Source: Streptomyces xanthophaeus (lineage in GTDB: Bacteria > Actinomycetota > Actinomycetes > Streptomycetales > Streptomycetaceae). From it: DNA of 48,529 nt. A program made the position numbers and the translations under genes. How positions within the stretch are numbered: position 1 is the first letter of the stretch; each line of letters opens with the position of its first letter. The notes beneath the pieces are model-generated. The model did no database searches, was not told the DNA's origin, and saw only the letters and a program-made list of their open reading frames with translations. Of this stretch, positions 1 through 6,992 are shown in pieces. Location of the stretch: assembly GCF_000725805.1 (NCBI RefSeq), contig NZ_KL647138.1, positions 1 through 48,529 of the forward strand, in the 5' to 3' direction.

Positions 1-205
1 TGCGGACCTCGGACGCGGAGAGCTTCTGGCCGGAGTCGGCCACGTTGGCGGCCTTGTCCTTGGGGTCGTCCTTCTTGGCCTCGGAGCCGTAGCCGCAAGA
101 GGCAAGCGCACCGATCAGCAGCGGCAGGGCGGCAGCGGCGACGACGCCGCGGCGCAGGCCGGTCCTACGGGAAAGCGGAGTACGGGTGGTACCGGTGGCA
201 GGCAC
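1..205 (-). CDS. Sulfonate ABC transporter substrate-binding lipoprotein, N-terminal part only
   Basis: Only the first 68 codons are inside the window; the gene runs off the left edge. Translation from the GTG at 205 gives an arginine-rich n-region, a hydrophobic stretch and a lipobox ending LASC, followed by a charged linker (GYGSEAKKDDPKD). That is a typical lipoprotein signal peptide with the acylated cysteine near residue 39. An upstream GAGGAAG supports the start. The call to an aliphatic-sulfonate or taurine binding protein (SsuA-like) rests on position: it follows cysN in the same direction, and in Streptomyces an SBP-ATPase-permease sulfonate transporter commonly ends this operon. The substrate-binding domain itself is not visible. 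The secreted lipoprotein nature is well supported; the substrate is inference. Confidence 0.7.
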   Translation of the reverse strand, partial: MPATGTTRTPLSRRTGLRRGVVAAAALPLLIGALASCGYGSEAKKDDPKDKAANVADSGQKLSASEVR

Positions 206-420
206 GGGAGGACTTCCTCTCGGAGCGCCGTGGGATCACGACGCGGGTCTTCGTCTACGGAGCGAGGGCGGGTACGGCTCGTGGGGGGTGTGGGCGCGCA
301 TGCGGTGCGCGTACGTCATCGCGCACATCGCGCCACCCCTCCCTGGCCGCTGCCGAGGTGACCGCTGCCTACGCGGCCGCCCTCCTTGGCGAAGGTGGAG
401 TAGATGTCGGGAAGCATGGG

Positions 421-1770
421 CTAGAAGTCCCACCCTTCTTCATCCGCCTGGACGGTGGTCTCGGCGGTGGAGGCGAAGGACTCGCCCGCCATGCCCGCCG
501 CCAGGGTGGTGCCGTCCGCCGGGTCGATCAGCAGGAAGGACCCGGTGCGGCGCGAGTCGGCGTACGCGTCGAGCGCGAGCGGCTCGGCGGTGCGGACGAC
601 CACGCGGCCGATGTCGTTGGCGACCAGCTGGCCCGGGTTCGGGTGCTGGGACAGGTCGTCCAGGGTCAGCCGCGAGGGGATCTCCTTGACGATCGCCTTG
701 ACCGTGCGCGTCGTGTGCTTGATCAGCACCCGGGCGCCGACGGCCAGCGGCTGGTCCGCCACGTGGCAGACCGTCGCCTCGACGTCCTGCGTGGTGGCCG
801 GGGCGCTCGCGGTCGGCGCGATCAGGTCGCCGCGCGAGATGTCGATGTCGTCCGCCAGCCGCAGGGTCACCGACTGGGGGGCCCAGGCGATGTCCACGCT
901 CTCGCCGAGCGCGTCGATGCCGACGACGGTGCTGGTGCGGCCCGAGGGCAGGACCGTCACGGCCTCGCCGACGCGCAGCACGCCGGAGGCGATCTGGCCC
1001 GCGTAACCGCGGTAGTCGGGGTGCTCGGCGGACTGCGGACGGATCACGTACTGCACCGGGAAGCGCGCCGGGCAGGCGGTGAGGTCGTGGCTGACCGGGA
1101 CGGTCTCCAGGTGCTCCAGGACGGTGGGGCCGCCGTACCAGTCCATGTTCGCGGACGGCTCGACCACGTTGTCCCCGGCCAGGGCCGAGATCGGGATCGC
1201 GGTGATCTCCGGGACGCCCAGGTCCGAGGCGTACGCGGTGAACTCCTCGGCGATCGCGGCGAAGACGGTCTCCTCGTACCCGACGAGGTCCATCTTGTTG
1301 ACGGCCAGGACCACGTGCGGGACGCGCAGCAGGGCCGCGACGGCCGCGTGGCGGCGGGTCTGCTCGATCACGCCGTTGCGGGCGTCGACCAGGACCACGG
1401 CCAGGTCGGCGGTGGAGGCGCCGGTGACCATGTTGCGGGTGTACTGCACGTGCCCCGGGGTGTCCGCGAGGATGAACCGGCGGCGTGCGGTGGCGAAGTA
1501 GCGGTACGCGACGTCGATGGTGATGCCCTGCTCGCGCTCGGCCCGCAGGCCGTCGGTGAGCAGCGCGAGGTCGGGCGCCTCCTGGCCGCGCTGGGCGGAG
1601 ACGGCCTCGACGGCCTCCATCTGGTCGGTCAGGACCGACTTGGAGTCGTGCAGCAGGCGGCCCACCAGGGTGGACTTGCCGTCGTCGACGGATCCGGCGG
1701 TCGCGAAGCGCAGCAGCGTGGTCACGGAAGGGTCGGCCAGGCTGGCGAACTGATCGGTGGTGCTGGTCAT
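421..1770 (-). CDS. cysN: Sulfate adenylyltransferase subunit 1, GTPase subunit CysN
   Basis: The 449-residue protein is the GTP-hydrolysing subunit of ATP sulfurylase. With CysD it converts sulfate and ATP to adenylyl sulfate (APS), using GTP hydrolysis to drive the reaction. Visible GTPase motifs are the P-loop GSVDDGKST (residues 26-34), DTPGH (103-107) and NKMD (158-161), followed by elongation-factor-like beta-barrel domains. There is no C-terminal APS kinase domain, so this is CysN and not a NodQ/CysNC fusion; a separate cysC is present in the operon. The ATG at 1770 lies one base after the cysD stop codon, so the two subunits are almost certainly translationally coupled. About 215 bp separate it from the downstream lipoprotein gene. 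Confidence 0.97.
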   Translation of the reverse strand: MTSTTDQFASLADPSVTTLLRFATAGSVDDGKSTLVGRLLHDSKSVLTDQMEAVEAVSAQRGQEAPDLALLTDGLRAEREQGITIDVAYRYFATARRRFILADTPGHVQYTRNMVTGASTADLAVVLVDARNGVIEQTRRHAAVAALLRVPHVVLAVNKMDLVGYEETVFAAIAEEFTAYASDLGVPEITAIPISALAGDNVVEPSANMDWYGGPTVLEHLETVPVSHDLTACPARFPVQYVIRPQSAEHPDYRGYAGQIASGVLRVGEAVTVLPSGRTSTVVGIDALGESVDIAWAPQSVTLRLADDIDISRGDLIAPTASAPATTQDVEATVCHVADQPLAVGARVLIKHTTRTVKAIVKEIPSRLTLDDLSQHPNPGQLVANDIGRVVVRTAEPLALDAYADSRRTGSFLLIDPADGTTLAAGMAGESFASTAETTVQADEEGWDF

Positions 1771-1771
1771 C

Positions 1772-2725
1772 TTAGAAGTACCCTTCGCGCTTGCGGTCTT
1801 CCATCGCGGCCTCGGACATCTTGTCGTCGGCGCGGGTCGCGCCCCGCTCGGTGAGGCGGGAGACGGCGATCTCGGCGATCACGTCGTCCAGCGTGGCGGC
1901 GTCGGAGTCGACGGCGCCGGTGCAGGACATGTCGCCGACGGTGCGGTAGCGGATGAGGCGCTTCTCGGGCGTCTCGCCCTCCTTGGGGCCGCCCCACTCA
2001 CCGGCGGTCAGCCACATGCCGTTGCGCTGGAAGACCTCGCGCTCGTGGGCGAAGTAGATGTCCGGGAGCTCGATGCCCTCGCGGGCGATGTACTGCCACA
2101 CGTCCAGCTCGGTCCAGTTGGACAGCGGGAAGACGCGCACGTGCTCGCCGGGGGCGTGGCGGCCGTTGTACAGCTGCCACAGCTCGGGCCGCTGGCGGCG
2201 CGGGTCCCACTGCGAGAACTCGTCGCGCAGGCTGAACACCCGCTCCTTGGCGCGGGCCTTCTCCTCGTCGCGGCGGCCGCCGCCGAACACGGCGTCGAAC
2301 TTCAGCTGCTGGATCGCCTCGGTCAGCGGGACCGTCTGCAGCGGGTTGCGGGTGCCGTCGGGACGCTCGCGCAGCTTGCCCGCGTCGATGTACTCCTGGA
2401 CGGACGCCACGTGCAGCCGCAGACCGTGCTTCTCGACGGTGCGGTCGCGGTACTCCAGGACCTCGGGGAAGTTGTGGCCCGTGTCCACGTGCAGCAGGGT
2501 GAACGGCACCGGCGCCGGGGCGAACGCCTTCAGCGCCAGGTGCAGCATGACGATGGAGTCCTTGCCGCCGGAGAACAGGATCACCGGCTTCTCGAACTCG
2601 CCCGCCACCTCACGGAAGATGTGCACGGCCTCCGACTCGAGGGCGTCGAGGTGCGACAGCGCGTAGGGCGCGGCGCCGGAAGAATTGTTCGCAGCGTCGT
2701 GGACGTGTGCGACGGTCGTCGTCAT
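1772..2725 (-). CDS. cysD: Sulfate adenylyltransferase subunit 2, CysD
   Basis: The 317-residue protein is the catalytic subunit of ATP sulfurylase and forms the adenylyl-sulfate bond. It belongs to the PP-loop ATP pyrophosphatase family; the signature SGGKDS is at residues 52-57 after FEKPVILF. Further along are GGGRRDEEKARAKERVFS and a C-terminal FERQ-like region containing MSCTGAVDSDAATL, both typical of CysD. Length is close to the E. coli protein (302) with a short N-terminal extension. Its start overlaps the cysC stop by 4 bp (2722-2725) and its stop is one base before cysN, so it sits in a tight sir-orf-cysH-cysC-cysD-cysN operon. Confidence 0.97.
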   Translation of the reverse strand: MTTTVAHVHDAANNSSGAAPYALSHLDALESEAVHIFREVAGEFEKPVILFSGGKDSIVMLHLALKAFAPAPVPFTLLHVDTGHNFPEVLEYRDRTVEKHGLRLHVASVQEYIDAGKLRERPDGTRNPLQTVPLTEAIQQLKFDAVFGGGRRDEEKARAKERVFSLRDEFSQWDPRRQRPELWQLYNGRHAPGEHVRVFPLSNWTELDVWQYIAREGIELPDIYFAHEREVFQRNGMWLTAGEWGGPKEGETPEKRLIRYRTVGDMSCTGAVDSDAATLDDVIAEIAVSRLTERGATRADDKMSEAAMEDRKREGYF

Positions 2726-3303
2726 GCCAGACCCCTCTCTGTGAGCAGCGCGTGCAGGGCCGAGGCCGACTCCTGCACGGACTGCGTGTGCGACTCGATA
2801 CGCAGGTCCGGGGACTCCGGCGCCTCGTACGGGTCGTCGACCCCGGTCAGACCCGAGATCTCGCCCGCCGCCTGCTTGGCGTACAGGCCCTTCACGTCAC
2901 GCTCCGAGCAGACCTCCACCGGGGTGGCCACGTGGACCTCCAGGTAGGAGGTGCCCTCGGCGGCGTGCCGCTTGCGGACGGCCTCACGGCTGTCCGCGAA
3001 CGGCGCGATCACCGGTACGAGTGCCTTGACGCCGTTGCTCGCGAGGAGCTCGGCGACGAAGCCGATGCGCTGCACGTTGGTGTGCCGGTCCTCACGGGAG
3101 AAGCCCAGGCCGGCGGAGAGGAACTCGCGGATCTCGTCGCCGTCGAGGACCTCCACGCGGTGGCCCTCGGCGCGCAGCCGCTCGGCCAGCGCGTAGGCGA
3201 TGGTGGTCTTGCCCGCGCTCGGCAGCCCGGTCAGCCACACGGTGGCGCCCTGGTCGCGCACGCTCATCTGCTTCTTCTCCGTCGGTTCTGTGTGGTCCGT
3301 CAT
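2722..3303 (-). CDS. cysC: Adenylyl-sulfate kinase CysC
   Basis: The 193-residue APS kinase phosphorylates APS at the 3' position to give PAPS. The Walker A motif GLPSAGKTT is at residues 26-34, a slight variant of the usual GLSGAGKTT. It is followed by RVEVLDGDEIREFLS and the FSREDRHTNVQRIGFVAE segment that binds APS. The start chosen is the ATG at 3303, which overlaps the cysH stop codon by one base (TGATG) and suggests coupling. An internal ATG at 3267 (MSVRDQG) is the alternative. An ORF continues upstream in this frame through cysH but has no protein-like sequence there. Its presence beside a cysteine-rich CysH raises the question of which nucleotide the reductase uses. Confidence 0.95.
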   Translation of the reverse strand: MTDHTEPTEKKQMSVRDQGATVWLTGLPSAGKTTIAYALAERLRAEGHRVEVLDGDEIREFLSAGLGFSREDRHTNVQRIGFVAELLASNGVKALVPVIAPFADSREAVRKRHAAEGTSYLEVHVATPVEVCSERDVKGLYAKQAAGEISGLTGVDDPYEAPESPDLRIESHTQSVQESASALHALLTERGLA

Positions 3304-4010
3304 CAGCCGTGCAGTCCGCACTCGGTCTTGCCGCGCCCGGCCCAGCGTCCGGCCCGGGCGTCCTCGCCCTCCGCGACCCGGCGGGTGCAGGGCGCGCAGC
3401 CGACGGAGGCGTAACCGTCCATCAGCAGGGGGTTGGTGAGCACGCCGTGCTCGGCGACGTAGGCGTCCACGTCGTCCTGGGTCCACCGGGCGATCGGCGA
3501 GACCTTGACCTTCTGCCGCTTCTCGTCCCAGCCGACCACCGGGGTGTTCGCCCGGGTCGGGGACTCGTCGCGGCGCAGGCCCGTCGCCCACGCCTCGTAC
3601 GCGGTCAGGCCCTCTTCCAGCGGCTTGACCTTGCGCAGTGCGCAGCACAGGTCGGGGTCCCGGTCGTGCAGCTTCGGGCCGTACTCGGCGTCCTGCTCGG
3701 CGACGCTCTGGCGCGGGGTGAGCGTGATGACCTTGACGTCCATCACGGCCTCGACCGCGTCACGGGTGCCGATGGTCTCCTCGAAGTGGTAGCCCGTGTC
3801 GAGGAAGACCACGTCCACTCCGGGGCGGACCCGGGACGCCAGGTGGGCGACGACCGCGTCCTCCATGGAGGAGGTCACGGCGAACTTCCCGCCGAAGGTG
3901 TCGGCGGCCCAGCGCAGGATCTCCAGCGCGGAGGCGTCCTCCAGGTCCCGGCCCGCCTGCTCGGCCAGTTCCTTCAGGTTCTTCGTCCCGGTTTCCTGAA
4001 CGGTCGTCAT
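3303..4010 (-). CDS. cysH: Assimilatory adenylyl-sulfate / phosphoadenylyl-sulfate reductase CysH
   Basis: The 235-residue protein reduces APS and/or PAPS to sulfite with electrons from thioredoxin. It carries CC at residues 122-123 and CAPC at 205-208, the CC...CxxC set that binds a [4Fe-4S] cluster in bacterial APS reductases and in some dual-specificity enzymes. The catalytic cysteine is in the C-terminal ECGLHG (C231). The N-terminal PP-loop-like region contains FAVTSSMEDAV and DTGYHFEET. The ATG at 4010 (MTTVQETG) overlaps the preceding small gene by 4 bp. Longer reading of the frame upstream runs into another gene and is rejected. The iron-sulfur ligands point to APS use; the adjacent cysC points to PAPS being made as well. 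Confidence 0.95.
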   Translation of the reverse strand: MTTVQETGTKNLKELAEQAGRDLEDASALEILRWAADTFGGKFAVTSSMEDAVVAHLASRVRPGVDVVFLDTGYHFEETIGTRDAVEAVMDVKVITLTPRQSVAEQDAEYGPKLHDRDPDLCCALRKVKPLEEGLTAYEAWATGLRRDESPTRANTPVVGWDEKRQKVKVSPIARWTQDDVDAYVAEHGVLTNPLLMDGYASVGCAPCTRRVAEGEDARAGRWAGRGKTECGLHG

Positions 4011-4186
4011 ATCTCGTCCCCTCCAGTGGCGTTGCCCTGAACACCCCGGGACAGCAGCCCGAGGTACTTCAGCTGGAAGGCCCGGTTGCAGGCCCGGCAT
4101 TCCCAGGCTCCGTGACCGGTCTCGTTGGGAAACAGGTCCTCGTCGCCGCAGTACGGGCAGTAGAACGGTGCGGCGCGCTCGCTCAT
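4007..4186 (-). CDS. Small four-cysteine (zinc-ribbon-like) protein of the sulfite reductase operon
   Basis: This 59-residue protein overlaps the 3' end of the sulfite reductase gene and the 5' end of cysH by 4 bp each (ATGA junctions), so it is an integral operon member. It has two CxxC pairs, C10/C13 (FYCPYCGDEDLF) and C30/C33 (WECRACNRAFQLKYLG), spaced like a small zinc ribbon or a four-cysteine iron site. No signal peptide or membrane segment is present. Small cysteine-rich ORFs in this position occur in actinobacterial sulfate-assimilation operons, but I know of no established function. An electron carrier or a metal/siroheme helper for the reductase are possibilities only. The tight overlaps and strong codon bias make the gene itself secure. 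Confidence 0.85.
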   Translation of the reverse strand: MSERAAPFYCPYCGDEDLFPNETGHGAWECRACNRAFQLKYLGLLSRGVQGNATGGDEI

Positions 4187-5886
4187 GACAGGCTCTTCTC
4201 GTCCGCGCGGGCGACCCAGGCCGCGAACCGCTCGCCGTCCTCGCGCTGCTCCTCGTAGCTCTTGACGACCCGCTCGACGTAGTCGGGCAGGCCCTCCGAG
4301 GTGACCTTGAGGCCGCGGACCTTGCGGCCGAAGCCGGCTTCCAGGCCGAGGGCGCCGCCCAGGTGGACCTGGTAGCCCTCCACCTGGTTGCCGTCGTCGT
4401 CCAGGACCAGCTGGCCCTTGAGACCGATGTCCGCCACCTGGATACGGGCGCAGGCGTTCGGGCAGCCGTTGATGTTGATGGTGAGCGGCTCGGCGAAGTC
4501 CGGCAGGCGGCGCTCCAGCTCGTCGATCAGCGAGGCGCCGCGCGCCTTGGTCTCGACGATGGCCAGCTTGCAGAACTCGATGCCGGTGCAGGCCATCGTG
4601 CCGCGGCGGAAGGGGGACGGCTTGACCCGCAGGTCCAGCGCCTCCAGGGCCTCGACCACCGAGTCGACCCGGTCGGCCTCGATGTCGAGGACGACCATCT
4701 TCTGCTCGGCGGTGGTGCGCAGGCGGCCGGAGCCGTGCTGCTCGGCCACATCCGCGATCTTGGTGAGGGTGGCGCCGTCGACGCGGCCGACGCGCGGCGC
4801 GAAGCCGACGTAGAACCGGCCGTCCTGCTGCTGGTGGACGCCCACGTGGTCGCGCCACTGGCCGGAGGGCTGCTCGGGCGCGGGTCCGTCCGTCAGCTTG
4901 CGCTTCAGGTACTCGTCCTCCAGGACCTGGCGGAACTTGACCGGGCCCCAGTCGGCGACGAGGAACTTCAGCCGGGCGCGGTTGCGCAGGCGGCGGTAGC
5001 CGTAGTCGCGGAAGATCGAGATGACGCCCTCGTAGACGTCCGGGACCTCGTCCAGCGAGACCCAGGTGCCCAGGCGCACGCCGAGCTTGGGGTTGGTGGA
5101 GAGACCGCCGCCGACCCAGACGTCGAAGCCGGGGCCGTGCTCGGGGTGGTTCACGCCGACGAAGGCGATGTCGTTGATCTCGTGCGCCACGTCGAGCAGC
5201 GGCGAGCCGGAGATCGCGGACTTGAACTTGCGCGGCAGGTTGGAGAAGTCCTTGTTGCCGACGATGCGGCGGTAGATCTCGTCGATGGCCGGGGTGCCGT
5301 CGATGATCTCGTCCTGGGCGATGCCGGCCACGGGCGAACCGAGGATGACGCGGGGCGTGTCACCGCAGGCCTCGGTGGTGGAGAGGCCGACGGCCTCCAG
5401 GCGGCGCCAGATCTCCGGGACGTCCTCGATCCGGATCCAGTGGTACTGCACGTTCTGGCGGTCGGTGAGGTCGGCCGTGCCGCGCGCGAACTCCTCGGAG
5501 ATCTCGCCGATGACGCGCAGCTGCTCGGTGGTCAGGCGGCCGCCGTCGATGCGCACGCGCAGCATGAAGTACTTGTCGTCCAGCTCCTCCGGCTCCAGGA
5601 TCGCGGTCTTGCCGCCGTCGATCCCGGGCTTGCGCTGGGTGTAGAGGCCCCACCAGCGCATGCGTCCGCGCAGGTCGTTGGGGTCGATCGAGTCGAAGCC
5701 GGCCTTGGAGTAGATCGTCTCAATGCGCGTCCGCACGTTGAGACCGTCGTCGTCCTTCTTGAACTGCTCGTTGCCGTTGAGGGGCGTGTGGTGTCCGACG
5801 GCCCACTGGCCCTCACCGCGGTGACGGCCGGTCTTGCGGCGCGCGGCTGCGGGGGCGGCTGCGGGCGTTTCGGGGGTGGCGGCCAT
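4183..5886 (-). CDS. sir: Ferredoxin-dependent sulfite reductase
   Basis: The 567-residue enzyme performs the six-electron reduction of sulfite to sulfide in the cytoplasm using siroheme and a [4Fe-4S] cluster. The cluster/siroheme cysteines are visible as MACTGIEFC (C433 and C439) and NINGCPNAC (C475 and C479). Duplicated nitrite/sulfite reductase half-domains are evident (DRQNVQYHWI in the first, GRLRTTAEQKMVVLDI in the second). It resembles the mycobacterial NirA/SirA type rather than NADPH-dependent CysI. The length and context (cysHCDN downstream) favour sulfite over nitrite. The first 45 residues are alanine-, proline- and arginine-rich. The ATG at 5886 has GAAGGA upstream. The operon's leader peptide and a possible attenuator lie in the 185 bp ahead of it. 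Confidence 0.93.
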   Translation of the reverse strand: MAATPETPAAAPAAARRKTGRHRGEGQWAVGHHTPLNGNEQFKKDDDGLNVRTRIETIYSKAGFDSIDPNDLRGRMRWWGLYTQRKPGIDGGKTAILEPEELDDKYFMLRVRIDGGRLTTEQLRVIGEISEEFARGTADLTDRQNVQYHWIRIEDVPEIWRRLEAVGLSTTEACGDTPRVILGSPVAGIAQDEIIDGTPAIDEIYRRIVGNKDFSNLPRKFKSAISGSPLLDVAHEINDIAFVGVNHPEHGPGFDVWVGGGLSTNPKLGVRLGTWVSLDEVPDVYEGVISIFRDYGYRRLRNRARLKFLVADWGPVKFRQVLEDEYLKRKLTDGPAPEQPSGQWRDHVGVHQQQDGRFYVGFAPRVGRVDGATLTKIADVAEQHGSGRLRTTAEQKMVVLDIEADRVDSVVEALEALDLRVKPSPFRRGTMACTGIEFCKLAIVETKARGASLIDELERRLPDFAEPLTININGCPNACARIQVADIGLKGQLVLDDDGNQVEGYQVHLGGALGLEAGFGRKVRGLKVTSEGLPDYVERVVKSYEEQREDGERFAAWVARADEKSLS

Positions 5887-5993
5887 GACGGTACGTCCTT
5901 CTTCAACGGCTCAAGGCAGGGGCAGGGGGAGTGGCGGCGTGACCCCTGGATGCTGCGGTGACCTGCGACGGTGCAGGCGGATGTGGCTGAGCG

Positions 5994-6020
5994 CCGCCGT
6001 TCTGCCGGTGGGCACGGCGG
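5994..6020 (-). promoter_or_regulatory. Hairpin in the sulfite reductase leader, candidate attenuator
   Basis: A perfect 7-bp inverted repeat (CCGCCGT at 5994-6000 and ACGGCGG at 6014-6020) with a 13-base loop lies between the cysteine leader peptide and the sir start codon on the transcribed strand. There is no following U-tract. It could be a pausing, Rho-associated or anti-/terminator element. The structure is seen; the function is inference. Confidence 0.35.
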
Positions 6021-6070
6021 TGTTCTGCCTCAGGGGGCTCTGGGGGTGTCTACGGCTGTGGCTGGTTCCG

Positions 6071-6130
6071 TCAGCAGGCCGGACACATGGCGCTGGACAT
6101 GCGGCCGAGGTCGACGTGCCGCCGACTCAC
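6071..6130 (-). CDS. Cysteine-containing leader peptide of the sulfur operon
   Basis: A short ORF on the operon strand reads VSRRHVDLGRMSSAMCPAC and stop. It has 19 codons from the GTG at 6130, with two cysteine codons in the last four. The RRHVDL...S..C pattern matches the small actinobacterial peptides annotated as putative leader peptides ahead of sulfur-metabolism genes. An in-frame ATG at 6154 would give 27 residues but has no ribosome site. GGAG lies 14 bases before the GTG and 11 before an in-frame TTG at 6133, so the exact start is unsettled. It sits 185 bp upstream of sir. Low cysteinyl-tRNA would stall ribosomes at the terminal Cys codons and could relieve attenuation; that is inference from analogous cysteine leaders. 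Confidence 0.75.
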   Translation of the reverse strand: MSRRHVDLGRMSSAMCPAC

Positions 6131-6154
6131 CAAGGCAATTCCAGCTCCATTCAT

Positions 6155-6423
6155 GGCGGAAGCGTGTCATGTGCCGATTGGAGGAGTCCACTACTGTCCA
6201 TAATGCGGACGAACTCGTCCCGGATCGTGGGACAAAGTGACGGCCGTCACGCGTTTTGCGCCGCCTCGCGGCTTCCGTCCCCCCGCCCGCGGCCCCCACC
6301 GGGTCCACGGGCCGCGGAGGCACCAGGGGCGGCCGGGGCGGGGGAGACGCGGGGGGAGGTGCGGCGGCGGGGACGGCCGGGAGCTCAGGGGAGCTCAGGG
6401 GAAGGCGGAGGGGGCGGGTGGCC
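6155..6423. promoter_or_regulatory. Promoter region of the sulfur operon and GC-rich spacer
   Basis: This stretch separates the GNAT gene from the sulfur leader peptide. It contains a perfect inverted repeat GGACGA-ac-TCGTCC at 6207-6220, next to CATTAT on the minus strand that could serve as a -10 element, and so is a candidate promoter/operator. The part from about 6270 to 6420 is very GC-rich and includes a tandem GGGGAGCTCA-type duplication near 6380-6400. I see no credible gene here; reading frames across it lack protein-like sequence. Confidence 0.4.
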
Positions 6424-6987
6424 TCACGCGCCCGGCCACGGGCCGGGGGTCGGGGCCTCCTCCTTCTCCTCGGTCTCCGTGCGGAAGAGCTTGAAGCCGC
6501 GCCGCAGGTAGTTGTCCATCGCCGTCGGCCCGTCCAGGCTGCACGTGTGGAGCCAGACGCGCCGCGTCGGCTCGCGGTCCGGCCAGCGCTCCGCCAGGGA
6601 CCAGGCGCGCTCGATGCCCACCGTCAGCAGGTGACCGCCGATGCGCCGGCCCCGGAAGTCGGGCAGCAGGCCGAAGTACATGATCTCCACCACACCGTCC
6701 GGCTGCGGGTCGAACTCCACGTACCCCGCCGGGGTGCCGCGGTCGTAGGCGACCCAGGTCTCCACGCCCGGCCGGTCCAGCTGCTCCACCCACTGCGCGC
6801 GGGTCAGCGACAGCCGGTCCGTCCAGTGGATGTCGCCGCCGACCGAGGCGTACAGGAAGCGGCTGAACTCGGGGGACGGGACCTCGGCGCGGGCGACCGT
6901 GATCTCCGGCCCCGGGACGGCCGACGGGACGAGGTCCGACGCGGAGGTCATTTCCAGGGACCAGGTGGTGAGGGTGATGGTGCTCAT
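6424..6987 (-). CDS. GNAT family N-acetyltransferase
   Basis: The 187-residue protein has the GNAT fold. The acetyl-CoA-binding loop is GLLPDFRGRRIGGHLL, after the central strand VVEIMYF. The C-terminal NYLRRGFKLFRTE is typical of the last beta strands of the fold. The substrate is unknown. The ATG at 6987 is five bases beyond the stop codon of the upstream GAF-domain regulator, so the two are co-transcribed; an internal ATG (MTSASD) 12 codons in is an alternative start. The C-terminus ends in a Glu-rich, Pro-rich tail. An acetyltransferase beside a redox or volatile-sensing regulator could mean modification of a small metabolite or of a protein, but nothing in the sequence decides this. Confidence 0.88.
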   Translation of the reverse strand: MSTITLTTWSLEMTSASDLVPSAVPGPEITVARAEVPSPEFSRFLYASVGGDIHWTDRLSLTRAQWVEQLDRPGVETWVAYDRGTPAGYVEFDPQPDGVVEIMYFGLLPDFRGRRIGGHLLTVGIERAWSLAERWPDREPTRRVWLHTCSLDGPTAMDNYLRRGFKLFRTETEEKEEAPTPGPWPGA

Positions 6988-6992
6988 GCACG

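Noticed and set aside
358..1854. Long plus-strand open frame across cysN
   Set aside because: It is the antisense of cysN and has the arginine/glycine/valine-rich composition expected of a GC-rich shadow frame; similar long frames opposite cysD, sir, the P450, the subtilase and cobN were dropped for the same reason.
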